64,000 nucleotides of DNA from JBGNFV01 sp049645705 (lineage in GTDB: Bacteria > Bacteroidota > Bacteroidia > Cytophagales > Cyclobacteriaceae). Below, piece by piece: positions 31,370 to 40,848 of the stretch (its first letter is position 1; every line of letters begins with the position of its first letter). Under the pieces are notes generated by a model that was not told the origin of the DNA, searched no databases, and was given only the letters and a program-made list of their open reading frames with translations. The position numbers and the translations under genes are program-made. The DNA lies in contig JBARUK010000008.1 of assembly GCA_049645705.1 (NCBI GenBank), forward strand, positions 1 through 64,000, read 5' to 3'.

Positions 31370-31585
31370 ATGAGAGATAAGATGCTGGAGTACAGCAAAG
31401 TGATTCTTAGCAAGGTTAGTTTTAACCCTGCATTATTTCAGAAGGAGTTGAAGAAGTCACTTGATCAACTGGAACAAGACGAAGCAGAAGCACTCAAAGA
31501 ATGGGTGTATGATAATTTCGTCCACCAGAAAGACCTTCGGTATACCCTCGGTGATCAAAATAACGATAATCGTGTGGTAGCCTGA
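31370..31585 (+). CDS. small hypothetical protein
   Basis: A 71-residue, helical, highly charged protein (EYSKVILSKVSFNPALFQKE, LDQLEQDEAEALKEWVYDNF). Codon usage and a terminator at 31669-31699 support a real gene. I do not recognise a family; short proteins of this style recur in Cytophagales. No signal peptide or membrane helix. Role unknown. Confidence 0.65.
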   Translation: MRDKMLEYSKVILSKVSFNPALFQKELKKSLDQLEQDEAEALKEWVYDNFVHQKDLRYTLGDQNNDNRVVA

Positions 31586-31668
31586 GTGCAGGTACATGAC
31601 GTATCTGTAGGGATCATCCCACTAAGATTTGCAGTGTGCGCAATCTTTTAAGAATACAACATACCCTG

Positions 31669-31699
31669 AAGGCCGGTCCGCATGACCGGCCTTTTTTAT
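31669..31699 (+). terminator. terminator after the small hypothetical gene
   Basis: Perfect 9-bp stem AAGGCCGGT/ACCGGCCTT followed by T residues. It also separates the gene from the convergent TolC gene. Confidence 0.88.
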
Positions 31700-31705
31700 T
31701 TAGCA

Positions 31706-33055
31706 TTAGTCACTCTCACGCAGTAACGCACCCGTAAGCCGGAGTATCTCCGTTTCCGATACAATAAGGTCATACCTGGCCTGAAGGTTTTCCAGCGAGG
31801 AGTTCAGAAAAGCCACTTGTATGTCGCGGTAGTCAAAGCTATTGATGATACCTGTACTGTATTTATCCCTGGCAAGTTCCACATTCAGTTGAGAAGCTTC
31901 TGCATTCATGGCGCTGATGGCCTGTAGCTGGTTGCGTACACCGTACAGGTCTACCGCTGTTTTCAGGTCATTAGCAAGCTGTATCTGTAGCTCTTCCACC
32001 TGTAGCTCTCCGATCCTCTCCTCCACCATTGCATTCTGTATGTCACGCTTGATCTGCCCGCCATTCCACAGTGTGAAGTTCAGGGAAAAGTTAAGGAAGA
32101 ACTGGTTGCTCAGGTTGTTGATTATAGGGGCCTGGTTTTCATTGATGTCCGCCTGGCTCAGGTCTATACGGCTACGGTTATGATTATACCCGCCCAGTGC
32201 GGTTACAGTGGGATACTGCTGCGCCCGGGCCAGCCTGGTAGACTTGTCCAGTAGCTGCTGGTTCAGAAACTGGTTCCTCAGGTTCGTATTACTCGATACC
32301 ATTTCCGCATACAGCGCGTCGTAGTTGAAGTCAGCCTCTACTACTTCCAGGCTGTCCGATACGTCAATGCGTTGCTCCGCAGGCATTGCCAGCAACACTT
32401 TAAGGTCACGTTTGGCCTGGTCCAGCGCCTGTATCTGGCGTACATAGTTAGAGCTGTCCGTCAGGTAGGCCGTTTGCTCCTGCAGCAGGTCAAAAGTCAC
32501 CGCGCTACCTATTCGCTTTCTTTCTTCCACATAGCGGTACCGGTCACCCGACAGTTCCAGGCTGCGGCTAAAGACATTCAGCCGTTCTTTTTCCAGTACC
32601 GACTGGTAGTATTGGTTGATGATGGCCTGCATAGTGTTTTCCACTACCAGCGCTGCATTGCCGTAGCTCTGTTCTTCCAGCAGTGCCAGGCGGTGCTTGT
32701 TTATGGATACGGCAAAGCCGTTGAAGAGCGTCCAGTTTACATTTACTCCCGGCGATACGGAGTTACGGATAGTGGTACCCGATAGCTGAAATGGTGCCGC
32801 GTTAGGCACATCAGATAAGGTGTTTTGCTGGTCTATCGCCAGGTTAACAGTAGGCCAGCGACCCGCCTCTCCCCAGGCATTATTATTCTCGGCTATCTCT
32901 ATCCTTTGCTCTTCTATCCGGATATCGAAGTTGTTTTCCAGACCGATAGACAACGCCTCGGCCAGAGAGAGTTCTTTTACCTCCTGGGCAGCGGCAGTAG
33001 TGGCCATAGCCAATATGAGCAGCAGGCTGCCAGATACTTTAGACAGTATATTCAT
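31706..33055 (-). CDS. TolC-family outer-membrane efflux protein
   Basis: About 449 residues from the ATG at 33055, chosen over an upstream in-frame start inside the pump gene because it opens a signal peptide (LLLILAMATTAAAQ). Two repeated long coiled-coil halves are typical of the family (LSLAEALSIGLENNFDIRIE; later LQIQLANDLKTAVDLYGVRN and ASQLNVELARDKYSTGIINS). TolC trimers form the outer-membrane duct for RND pumps. It is the last gene of the operon adaptor, pump, TolC; the start lies 10 bp after the pump stop codon. Confidence 0.92.
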   Translation of the reverse strand: MNILSKVSGSLLLILAMATTAAAQEVKELSLAEALSIGLENNFDIRIEEQRIEIAENNNAWGEAGRWPTVNLAIDQQNTLSDVPNAAPFQLSGTTIRNSVSPGVNVNWTLFNGFAVSINKHRLALLEEQSYGNAALVVENTMQAIINQYYQSVLEKERLNVFSRSLELSGDRYRYVEERKRIGSAVTFDLLQEQTAYLTDSSNYVRQIQALDQAKRDLKVLLAMPAEQRIDVSDSLEVVEADFNYDALYAEMVSSNTNLRNQFLNQQLLDKSTRLARAQQYPTVTALGGYNHNRSRIDLSQADINENQAPIINNLSNQFFLNFSLNFTLWNGGQIKRDIQNAMVEERIGELQVEELQIQLANDLKTAVDLYGVRNQLQAISAMNAEASQLNVELARDKYSTGIINSFDYRDIQVAFLNSSLENLQARYDLIVSETEILRLTGALLRESD

Positions 33056-33065
33056 GGATCGCTTA

Positions 33066-36000
33066 CTATAGTCGCTGGTTCTTTTCAACATCAACAGAGG
33101 TAGTGGCCAGGGTTTTATCATTACCCAGGCGAATGGACTGCTCCCTTCTGTGGTTTCTGATAGAAGGCTCCAGTCTTTCCCTCTTTACTTTCCGGCCCAG
33201 GCCTCTCTGAGTACCATAGCGCAGGTCGTTAAATACAAGTACCATCACAGGCAGAAACAACAGGATGAACATGGTGCCGAACAGGATACCGTATGCTACC
33301 GAAACAGCCATAGGGATGAGGAACTGCGCCTGAAAACTTTGCTCCAGGATCAGCGGGTAAAGCCCGGCCACTGTAGTGATAGTAGTAAGAAGTATGGCCC
33401 TGAAGCGTGCCTGACCGGCATTGAATATTGCCGTCTCTATGTCTTCACCATCCAGCAGGTTGCGGTTAAACTTATCTATGAATACTACTGCATCGTTAAT
33501 AACCACTCCTGCAAGTGCCAGCATACCCCAGGCACTGAGCAGAGACACAGGTGTGTTCTCTATACCATGCCCCCAGGAGGCACCCAGCCAGCCAAGCGGG
33601 ATCATAAGTACGACTATAAAGGCCTGTATGAAACTGCGGAAGTTTATGACCAGGATAAGGATAATGATGACCAGGGCCAGTCCCAGGTATGTGACCATTT
33701 GCTGTAAAGACTCCTGGCTGTTACGCGACTGCCCTTCGTAGCTGAATTTTACCCCGGGGTAACTTGCATTGACCTTGGGCTCGATCTCGGTGCGGATCGT
33801 TTCCAGTATGGCAGGTACTTCTGCATACGGATCTTCCAGGTCAGCCTCGATGGTAATCTCCCGGCTACCGTCGCGGTGCCGTATAGAGCTGGGGCCGCGC
33901 TCAATGTTATAGTCCACCAGTTGCGACAGCGGGTAAGCCTCGCCATTCTGGCTTCGGATCCTGGCACTTTCCAGCTGGCCTATGTTCATACGGTCCTCCC
34001 GCGGGTAGCGCACATATACGCGCACTTCATCTATACCGCGCTGCAGACGCTGCGCTTCACCACCAAAGAAGCCTTGACGTAGCTGATTGGATATGATGTT
34101 CCTGTCCAGTCCCAGGAAGTAGGCTTCCTCTTTAGGCTGTATCAGGACTTCCCTTCTTCCCAGAGGGTCAGTGTCCGAAATATCCTTTAGCATGGAGATA
34201 CCCGCCAGCTCGTCCTTGAGCATTTCGGTAGCACCTTCCATCTCTTCCAGGCTATTGCCCAGCAGGCCTATGGAGACAGGCTTGCCCCAGCGGCTCATAC
34301 CGCCTACGGCAAATTTTTCAGCTTCCGGCACCTCGCCAATAGCTTCGCGTATCATACCGGCTATTACAAATGTGGAAACGGGCGAGCCTTCCATATCTTC
34401 CAGCTCCACACCGATGCTTCCGGTATGGCTGCCGCTTTCTCCGCCGTTCATCATCACCCCCGTAATCCGGGTGGTGCTTTCTATAAACTTAAAGTCAGGG
34501 AACTGCACTGACAGGCTATCCTCCACCTGGCTTACACCATCTTCAAACCGAAGAAGGTAGTCTTCTACGATAGCCTCCCCGGTGCCAGGTTTAAAGGCAA
34601 CGCCAATCTCGATGCGGTCGAACTGGATAGGGGGGAAGAAGGTGTATTTGATGATCCCGCCCTTGAACATCCCGATAGTTATCAGAAAGAAAAAGACGAT
34701 AGATGCCAGGGCTACGTACCGGTATTCGATGACTTTTTTAAGCAGGCGGCCGTACAGGTTGGCCTTGATCCAGTCGATGGAATTTTCCAGCGAGCTTTTG
34801 ATCCTGGAAAAAAACGTCTTACGCTTGCCCTGCTTTAGTACAGACTTGGACCCGATGTGTCCTGGTAGTACCAGGAAGGCCTCTACCAGTGAGAAGCTGA
34901 GGCTGGCAACTACCACAAAGGCCAGGTCTCCGAAGAACTCAAAGGTACCTGTGACAAAGAACAGGGGAGAAAATGCAACAATGGTAGTCAGTACGGACGT
35001 AAATACGGCCGGAAGTACTTCCAGGGTGCCATCCAGCGCTGCGCGTCTGGGCGATTTACCTTTTTCGAAATGAGTGTAAATGTTTTCCGCGATCACGATA
35101 CCGTCATCTACCAGGATACCCACCACCAGTATCATACCAAACAGGGAGATCATGTTGATAGTCACCCCACCGTAGTAGGCTGCTATTGCCATTCCCATAA
35201 AACTGATAGGAATACCCAGGGCCACCCACAGGCTGAGGCGCAGGTTCAGGAACAGCCCTAACACCACAATGATCAGTAGAAAACCGATGACCCCGTTCTT
35301 TACCAGCAGGTTCAGACGGGAGTGTAGCGTATCGAGAAAGTCGAGGGTGATAGTAAGGTTTACCTGATCGTTTTTCTCGTTAAATTCTTTGGCGTAGTTA
35401 TTAACAAAAGCACTTATAGCCTCCAGGTCTTCTTCAGGCAGCTTAGTCACATCTATATTGACTGCCTGCTCACCATTATAGTATACGCTGTATGACTGGT
35501 CGGCAAACTGCAGTTTTACATCGGCTATGTCTTTGATTAGCAGGTTTCTACCTTCCGCATTTGACCTCAGGGTAATATTTCCGATCTCTTCGGGGTCTAC
35601 TTCCTTGGCACGTGAGCGGATCAGTACCTCTTCGGTTGAGCTTTTGAGCGTACCTGCAGAAATGTCCCTGTTCTGATTACGGATAGCAGAAATGATATTC
35701 TCAAATGTGAGGTTGTAGCGGTTCAGGTTTTCTTCAGGTACCTCCACACTGATCTCCAGAGTTGGGTAGCCGGATAGTTCTACCTGGCTTATGATCCCCG
35801 AGTTGAGCAGATCTTTTTCTACCCGCTGAGCATAATCCTTCAGTTCCATCAGCTCCAGGTCACCATGCAGCACCATGATGACACCGCGGTCGGTGCTCTT
35901 TCTTTTATATACAGTAGGCTTTTCAGCGTTTTCCGGGAAGCTGCTTATCTGGTCTACGGCATTCTTTACCTCGGTCAGTATCTCATCTATGTCGTAGTTC

Positions 36001-36293
36001 TCGTAGGTAGTAATGTTTACGTTAGCTGCATTTTCAGAGCTGGTAGAGATGATCTCTTTTATACCCGGAATGGCCTTTACAGCCTGCTCTATTTTTGTTG
36101 CTACCCCTTCTTCCATTTCCCGTGGCGATGCACCCGGCATGGCCACATTGATAGTGATATTATTGGGAGAGCGCTCGGGAAAGAATGACTTTTTCATCAA
36201 AAGCCCTGCGCCCAGGCCGCCCAGCAGCAATACGAGAATGATCAGGTTAGCGAGCAGAGGAAATTTAATGAATTCGCCTACTATTTTTTTCAT
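33066..36293 (-). CDS. RND-family efflux pump permease
   Basis: A 1075-residue protein of the AcrB/CzcA/HAE1 type. It has the first helix (LANLIILVLLLGGLGAGLLM), two periplasmic porter loops, and the helix II-VI and VIII-XII bundles. The proton-relay region of TM4 reads GMILVVGILVDDGIVIAENI, with the Asp pair conserved. The second half shows AGVVINDAVVFIDKFN. Substrate specificity cannot be deduced; the DD motif is shared by multidrug pumps. Encoded between its adaptor and TolC genes with only 4 and 10 bp spacers. Confidence 0.96.
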   Translation of the reverse strand: MKKIVGEFIKFPLLANLIILVLLLGGLGAGLLMKKSFFPERSPNNITINVAMPGASPREMEEGVATKIEQAVKAIPGIKEIISTSSENAANVNITTYENYDIDEILTEVKNAVDQISSFPENAEKPTVYKRKSTDRGVIMVLHGDLELMELKDYAQRVEKDLLNSGIISQVELSGYPTLEISVEVPEENLNRYNLTFENIISAIRNQNRDISAGTLKSSTEEVLIRSRAKEVDPEEIGNITLRSNAEGRNLLIKDIADVKLQFADQSYSVYYNGEQAVNIDVTKLPEEDLEAISAFVNNYAKEFNEKNDQVNLTITLDFLDTLHSRLNLLVKNGVIGFLLIIVVLGLFLNLRLSLWVALGIPISFMGMAIAAYYGGVTINMISLFGMILVVGILVDDGIVIAENIYTHFEKGKSPRRAALDGTLEVLPAVFTSVLTTIVAFSPLFFVTGTFEFFGDLAFVVVASLSFSLVEAFLVLPGHIGSKSVLKQGKRKTFFSRIKSSLENSIDWIKANLYGRLLKKVIEYRYVALASIVFFFLITIGMFKGGIIKYTFFPPIQFDRIEIGVAFKPGTGEAIVEDYLLRFEDGVSQVEDSLSVQFPDFKFIESTTRITGVMMNGGESGSHTGSIGVELEDMEGSPVSTFVIAGMIREAIGEVPEAEKFAVGGMSRWGKPVSIGLLGNSLEEMEGATEMLKDELAGISMLKDISDTDPLGRREVLIQPKEEAYFLGLDRNIISNQLRQGFFGGEAQRLQRGIDEVRVYVRYPREDRMNIGQLESARIRSQNGEAYPLSQLVDYNIERGPSSIRHRDGSREITIEADLEDPYAEVPAILETIRTEIEPKVNASYPGVKFSYEGQSRNSQESLQQMVTYLGLALVIIILILVINFRSFIQAFIVVLMIPLGWLGASWGHGIENTPVSLLSAWGMLALAGVVINDAVVFIDKFNRNLLDGEDIETAIFNAGQARFRAILLTTITTVAGLYPLILEQSFQAQFLIPMAVSVAYGILFGTMFILLFLPVMVLVFNDLRYGTQRGLGRKVKRERLEPSIRNHRREQSIRLGNDKTLATTSVDVEKNQRL

Positions 36294-36297
36294 ATGA

Positions 36298-37425
36298 TTA
36301 CCCTTGAAGGATGGTCACTTTCATATCTTCTTCCGCAGTAGCCGGTGCTTCGGTTACCAGCTTTTCGCCGGGTTCGAGGCCGCGTATCAGGTAAGTCTCA
36401 TCATTGCTCTTTACCACCTGTACCTTCTTCTTCTTCAGTACCCCTTCCTGCACTATGTAGACATGGTTTTTGTCGAAAACACTGTTGCGCGGTACTTCCA
36501 TTACTTCCTGCAGCGTTTCTCCGTTCATTATGGCTTTCATATACATGCCATCGTACAGCGGGGCTTCATTGCCGGGCAGTACGTTGATGTACACATTGAT
36601 AGACTGTGTACTGGGGTCTACGCGCTCTGCCTTGCGGGTAATGGTGCCTTTCCACTCCGTTTCGCCATCGCGGTCAGTTACGACTACTTCACTGCCCTCT
36701 TTCACAAACTTCTCATTGCGGATCTCGATAGGCACTTCCAGTTCCAGCTTATCTGTCCGGAATATCCGTGCGATCTGGCTACCGGCGTTTACTACCGAAC
36801 CTGTTTCGAGAAATACTTCTGAGATATTACCGGAATAGGGGGCATAGATATAGTGCTTTCGCAGTCGCTCTTCCTGGCTGCGGATACTGTAGTATTCGTT
36901 CAGTATGTTGCGTGTAGCGAGAAAAGTCTTAAGCTTCGTGTCCTCTACGGTAGGAATAGGCGGCAGGGTTTTCTCCAGGTCTATACTATTATAGTATTTC
37001 TCCCATACAGCGTACGAGTCTGTAAAATCGATGCGCAGATCAGGCAGAATACCGGCGATCATGTTAAGAAATGTGCTTTTGCGGGCCTGGGTAGTCAGGC
37101 GGCTTTCTGTATCGTCTATTCTGGCCAGCAGCTGTCCTTTGCGGAAGGACTGCCCCTTCTTAAGCAGTACGCTTTCATTGAGCAGGCGGCCGGATACCTC
37201 GGCAACCAGGGTAACGGGCTGGCTGGATCCCAGACGCCCGAATGCTTCTACTGTACTGTTCTTCTCTTCGTAGTTTACTTCCTGCACCCGAACATGATTG
37301 ACGACGGGAGGCTTGGGCCGCTGTGGCGGAAGCTCCTTTTGATTGCCGAAGAATGTCATAAGACCGTAGCCTGAAGCCAATATCAGAACGGCAAGTATTC
37401 CGGCTATCAATACTTTCTTATTCAT
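36298..37425 (-). CDS. RND efflux periplasmic adaptor (membrane fusion protein)
   Basis: A 375-residue protein. An N-terminal signal or anchor (VLIAGILAVLILASGYGLMTFF) is followed by a biotinyl-lipoyl half-motif (VTLVAEVSGRLLNESVLLKK GQSFRKGQ), a helical hairpin, a second lipoyl half (YIYAPYSGNISEVFLETGSV), and beta-barrel and membrane-proximal domains. It joins the RND pump to TolC. First gene of the three-gene operon, separated from the pump by 4 bp. No regulator gene is adjacent. Confidence 0.93.
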   Translation of the reverse strand: MNKKVLIAGILAVLILASGYGLMTFFGNQKELPPQRPKPPVVNHVRVQEVNYEEKNSTVEAFGRLGSSQPVTLVAEVSGRLLNESVLLKKGQSFRKGQLLARIDDTESRLTTQARKSTFLNMIAGILPDLRIDFTDSYAVWEKYYNSIDLEKTLPPIPTVEDTKLKTFLATRNILNEYYSIRSQEERLRKHYIYAPYSGNISEVFLETGSVVNAGSQIARIFRTDKLELEVPIEIRNEKFVKEGSEVVVTDRDGETEWKGTITRKAERVDPSTQSINVYINVLPGNEAPLYDGMYMKAIMNGETLQEVMEVPRNSVFDKNHVYIVQEGVLKKKKVQVVKSNDETYLIRGLEPGEKLVTEAPATAEEDMKVTILQG

Positions 37426-37551
37426 GGATGCTAATTTTCCTTAATTAAGTAGCTATACTTTGCAACGCGATATTAGGCATAGAGTTGAGTATGTAACAGG
37501 GTATTTACTCCAGCGGAAAAATGGGGTAACAGGCGGAAAAGGTTCAGGCAC

Positions 37552-37582
37552 AAAAAAAGCTCCTGCATTTATAGCAGGAGCT
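37552..37582 (-). terminator. terminator of the TIGR03792-like gene
   Basis: Perfect 9-bp stem AGCTCCTGC/GCAGGAGCT around ATTTATA, followed on the minus strand by a run of T residues. Confidence 0.88.
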
Positions 37583-37612
37583 GGTATATTATCAGGCCTC
37601 GGGGGCTTATGT

Positions 37613-38017
37613 TCAAAATAACATGTCCTTTTCAGTAAGGTAGTAGCGGCTGCCTATCAGGTCGTAGCCTATCGTGGTTTCCTGTTCGAACATCTCGCTG
37701 GCCAGAAACTCAGGGTCGGTATTCATCTCTGCTGTCACTACAGGAGCCTGCCAGTAGATGACCATATGCACAAGGCTTATGTCATTCTGGTCTTTCCATA
37801 TTTCTTTCCTGATGAAGTTGCGCTGGTCTTCCAGCTCGGTGGTCCATTCTTCCTGGTCCTGGCTAAAAAACTGGTCCTGAGAAGTCGGGTCTACTCTGAA
37901 TGTGAGAAACTCTACTGCTACCGAGGCCTTTCGTTCTTTTTGTCGCAATTCGCTAACCCCGTTATGGATTATACCAACGACTAAAAAAACGGCCAATAGT
38001 AGCGAGAATCTTTTCAT
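37613..38017 (-). CDS. TIGR03792-like small protein, membrane-anchored or secreted
   Basis: 134 residues from the ATG at 38017, chosen for its signal sequence (KRFSLLLAVFLVVGIIHNGV). The body (VEFLTFRVDPTSQDQFFSQD, then NFIRKEIWKD and VHMVIYWQ) matches the ferredoxin-like TIGR03792 family, first noted in cyanobacteria. These resemble antibiotic-biosynthesis-monooxygenase folds, but no activity is known. Monocistronic. The 38018-38278 gap upstream shows nothing distinct. Confidence 0.7.
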   Translation of the reverse strand: MKRFSLLLAVFLVVGIIHNGVSELRQKERKASVAVEFLTFRVDPTSQDQFFSQDQEEWTTELEDQRNFIRKEIWKDQNDISLVHMVIYWQAPVVTAEMNTDPEFLASEMFEQETTIGYDLIGSRYYLTEKDMLF

Positions 38018-38278
38018 GAAGAGTGGATCTGTTTCGAAGTTTAACCTAGTTATCGTGTTATAAATATAATCATTTATATAGGGTTTTAACAAATAATTAA
38101 GTAATAGATGTACTAAACTAAGAAGATTAGTTGTGGCAACTGATGGAAATAGAGTGGGTTACCCAAATGTATTAGATTATCCTGTCTAAGAATTGTACTT
38201 TTCAAGTAATTTGCTTATTCCGTGAATCAAAGTTTTTTTCACAAAAGTGTAAGGTTTGCTAAGCTAATATAGGTAAAC

Positions 38279-39679
38279 CTAAATACCCTCGAATAAGGTG
38301 TAGGTTTCCAGGTAGTCAGGGATAGATGCCTGCCATTTCAGTTCCTTTGTGATGTGCGTGTGCAGGGCCTCGGCACTCTTTATTTCACCATGCACTATAA
38401 AGGTCATCTTGGGGCTTTCTGTAAAGCCGGACAGCCACCGATGCAGCTCTGACTTATCTGCATGAGCAGACAGACCGTCTATATCGGCTATCCCACAGCG
38501 GACAGGCACGGGCAGGCCAAATATCTTTACGGCCACTTCACCTTCCTGTATGGCGCGGCCGCGGGTGCCTTTAGGCTGAAAGCCTACGAACATAAGTGTA
38601 TCCCTGGACTTGGGCATGCGGTGGTACAGATGGTGCAGGATACGGCCACCGGTGAGCATACCACTGGCGCTTATGATCACTGCCTTCCCTTCAAGTTGGT
38701 TCAGGCTCTTAGATATCTCCCTTTCCCGGCAGTAGTGCAGGTTCGGGTGGTCGAATACGCCTACCGGCTCGTTCAGCTCTTCATTTTCCAGCTTATGGTA
38801 GTCCTTGTATTTCCGGTAGAGGTCGGTGACGCTGATAGCCATAGGGCTGTCTATATATACCGGCAGCTTAGGTATGCGGCCGGTATCCATCAGGTGCGTA
38901 AGATGGTAAATGAGGGTCTGTGTGCGCCCCACGCTGAAAGCCGGTATGAGTAGTACACCTCCGTTATTATATGTATCGGTAACTATGCGGGCAAAATCTT
39001 CCGGTACGTTCTCATTTTGGTTTGTGCGGTCACCGTAGGTAGACTCTACCAGCAAAATGTCTGCTTTGGGGATAATGGCCGGGTCAAAGAGGGTAGGGTG
39101 GTTGTACCGGCCAAGGTCTCCGCTGAAGAGGATGCTCTTCTCCTGGTAGCTTCCCTGCAGCCGTACTTCTATCATGGCGGCCCCGAGTATATGGCCTGCG
39201 TAGTGGAAACGGAAGCTTATACGTTCGCTGATCCGTATCCACTCATCCATAGGGCCGGCCTGCAGATGAGGATATACGAGCTGGGCATCTCTTTCCGTGT
39301 ATAGAGGCTTAGGTGGATTGTGCTTGGAATACCCCTTTTTTCGGGCAAATTCGGCCTCTTCTTCCTGTAGTCGTGCGGAGTCGGAAAGCATGATGTGCAG
39401 TAAAGCTTTGGTAGGCTCAGTACAGTGTACCGGCCCCCTGTAGCCATCTTTGAACAACCTGGGCAGGTAGCCACTGTGGTCAATATGGGCATGGGTTAGC
39501 AGAACGGCGTCTATCTCATTTATATCTACCGGTAGAGGTTCACGGTTGCGCTCACGCAGTGCTTTAAGCCCCTGGAACAGGCCACAATCGATGAGCAGGG
39601 TGGTATCATCTACCTCCAGCAGGTACTTAGAACCGGTGACGCTTTTGGCGGCCCCGAAAAATTTGAGGCGGACATTCAT
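38279..39679 (-). CDS. MBL/beta-CASP-fold ribonuclease-like protein
   Basis: About 466 residues from the ATG at 39679. Metallo-beta-lactamase motifs: LTHAHIDHSGYLPRL (HxHxDH), HYAGHILGAAM, FSGDLGRY. The beta-CASP insertion and motifs A-C appear as LLVESTYGDR, IISASGMLTGGR and GLSAHADKSEL, and the late metal His lies in FIVHGE. This is the CPSF-73/YSH1-like branch; such bacterial proteins are usually annotated as RNA-processing exonucleases. Cytoplasmic. It follows the universal stress protein gene, with a terminator between them. Confidence 0.92.
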   Translation of the reverse strand: MNVRLKFFGAAKSVTGSKYLLEVDDTTLLIDCGLFQGLKALRERNREPLPVDINEIDAVLLTHAHIDHSGYLPRLFKDGYRGPVHCTEPTKALLHIMLSDSARLQEEEAEFARKKGYSKHNPPKPLYTERDAQLVYPHLQAGPMDEWIRISERISFRFHYAGHILGAAMIEVRLQGSYQEKSILFSGDLGRYNHPTLFDPAIIPKADILLVESTYGDRTNQNENVPEDFARIVTDTYNNGGVLLIPAFSVGRTQTLIYHLTHLMDTGRIPKLPVYIDSPMAISVTDLYRKYKDYHKLENEELNEPVGVFDHPNLHYCREREISKSLNQLEGKAVIISASGMLTGGRILHHLYHRMPKSRDTLMFVGFQPKGTRGRAIQEGEVAVKIFGLPVPVRCGIADIDGLSAHADKSELHRWLSGFTESPKMTFIVHGEIKSAEALHTHITKELKWQASIPDYLETYTLFEGI

Positions 39680-39694
39680 AAAGTAGTCGGTATG

Positions 39695-39725
39695 AAAAAA
39701 TAATAGCACTCTGGATGAGTGCTAT
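39695..39725 (-). terminator. terminator of the universal stress protein gene
   Basis: Perfect 9-bp stem ATAGCACTC/GAGTGCTAT around TGGAT, followed on the minus strand by TTATTTTTT. It separates the stress-protein gene from the MBL/beta-CASP gene. Confidence 0.85.
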
Positions 39726-39733
39726 AGAATATA

Positions 39734-40654
39734 TTAAAGTTCCCTGAAAAATTCGAGGAAACCGGCGTTTCTTCCTTTGGGCCGCATGACCATGAGCGGA
39801 AACTCTGAGTCCAGTTGTATAAGCTTTTCGGCTATACTTCCCAGAAAGAATGCTGTAGACACGGTACGCCCTTTGGCACCAATTATGACCACATCTGCTT
39901 TTTCCTGCCTGGCTATGTCCACTATGTTGGTGGTAAAGTCGTTATTATCGTCCAGGTCATAGAGGTCCTTTAGCGGTACCCCTTTGGTATCTATAGGGTG
40001 AATGAACTTTTTAAACTCCAGTTTGGCGTTTTGTTTCATCCGCTTGGCTACCTCTTCGAAGGGTTTGCCGGTGTAGTGATAGCCGGTGGGCACCTTATAT
40101 ACATTCATGCAGATGACCTGCGGCTTCTCCTTTCGGTGATCGGCTATGTCTATAGCTTTTTCGAGAGCCTGCTTACTGTAGTCTGAAAAGTCGATGGGTA
40201 CCAGGATACGATCGAGAGCGGGTCTGGAGTCTTCCGGTACGATCAGCATGGCACAGGCTGCCCGGCGGGCAAGTCGCTGGGCCAGCATACCACTCTGCTC
40301 ATTCTTCTCTCTGCGGCCAAGTATAATAAGGTCAATATCCTTAATATCGATGATGTGCAACATTTGCCGACCAATATTGCCTGTTTTGACAATGATATCG
40401 ATTTTCTGGCCGGTTCCGGGCAGGAATTTGTCTACCTCTTCCTGTATATTCTTTTTCTTCTCCTCGATCGTCTTTTCTTTCAGATCGGGGAACTCGCTTT
40501 TAAGCGCTTCCGGAAACTCCTCTTCCTTCAGAATGTGTACGAAAACTATTTCCTCCACCCGGTCGGATTGAGTGATGAAGCTCACGAAATTCATGAGGGT
40601 TTCATCAAGATCGGTCAGGTCGAGCCCTACAAGTACCTTTTTAAAAATATACAT
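39734..40654 (-). CDS. tandem universal stress protein
   Basis: A 306-residue protein with two UspA-like domains (~1-140 and ~145-300). The second carries the ATP-binding pattern G-x2-G-x9-G-S in GAKGRTVSTAFFLGS. The first has only the partial GRREKNEQSG and may not bind nucleotide. Tandem USPs in Bacteroidota are cytoplasmic stress proteins of poorly known role. Monocistronic. Confidence 0.93.
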   Translation of the reverse strand: MYIFKKVLVGLDLTDLDETLMNFVSFITQSDRVEEIVFVHILKEEEFPEALKSEFPDLKEKTIEEKKKNIQEEVDKFLPGTGQKIDIIVKTGNIGRQMLHIIDIKDIDLIILGRREKNEQSGMLAQRLARRAACAMLIVPEDSRPALDRILVPIDFSDYSKQALEKAIDIADHRKEKPQVICMNVYKVPTGYHYTGKPFEEVAKRMKQNAKLEFKKFIHPIDTKGVPLKDLYDLDDNNDFTTNIVDIARQEKADVVIIGAKGRTVSTAFFLGSIAEKLIQLDSEFPLMVMRPKGRNAGFLEFFREL

Positions 40655-40848
40655 ACTATACCTGCTGTTTGGCCTTCAAAATTAGTATATATCCCGTAAG
40701 CATCCCGGATAAAGCCAGCGTTTTTTTAGCTGTACTGTACAATTTTCCATCAGTTGAACGGGCCGGGGTATTGGTATAAATATAATTGTACGTTTTTGTT
40801 CGGCCCGGACCTCGCTAATGTTGTAAATATAATGACAAAGTGCCTTGT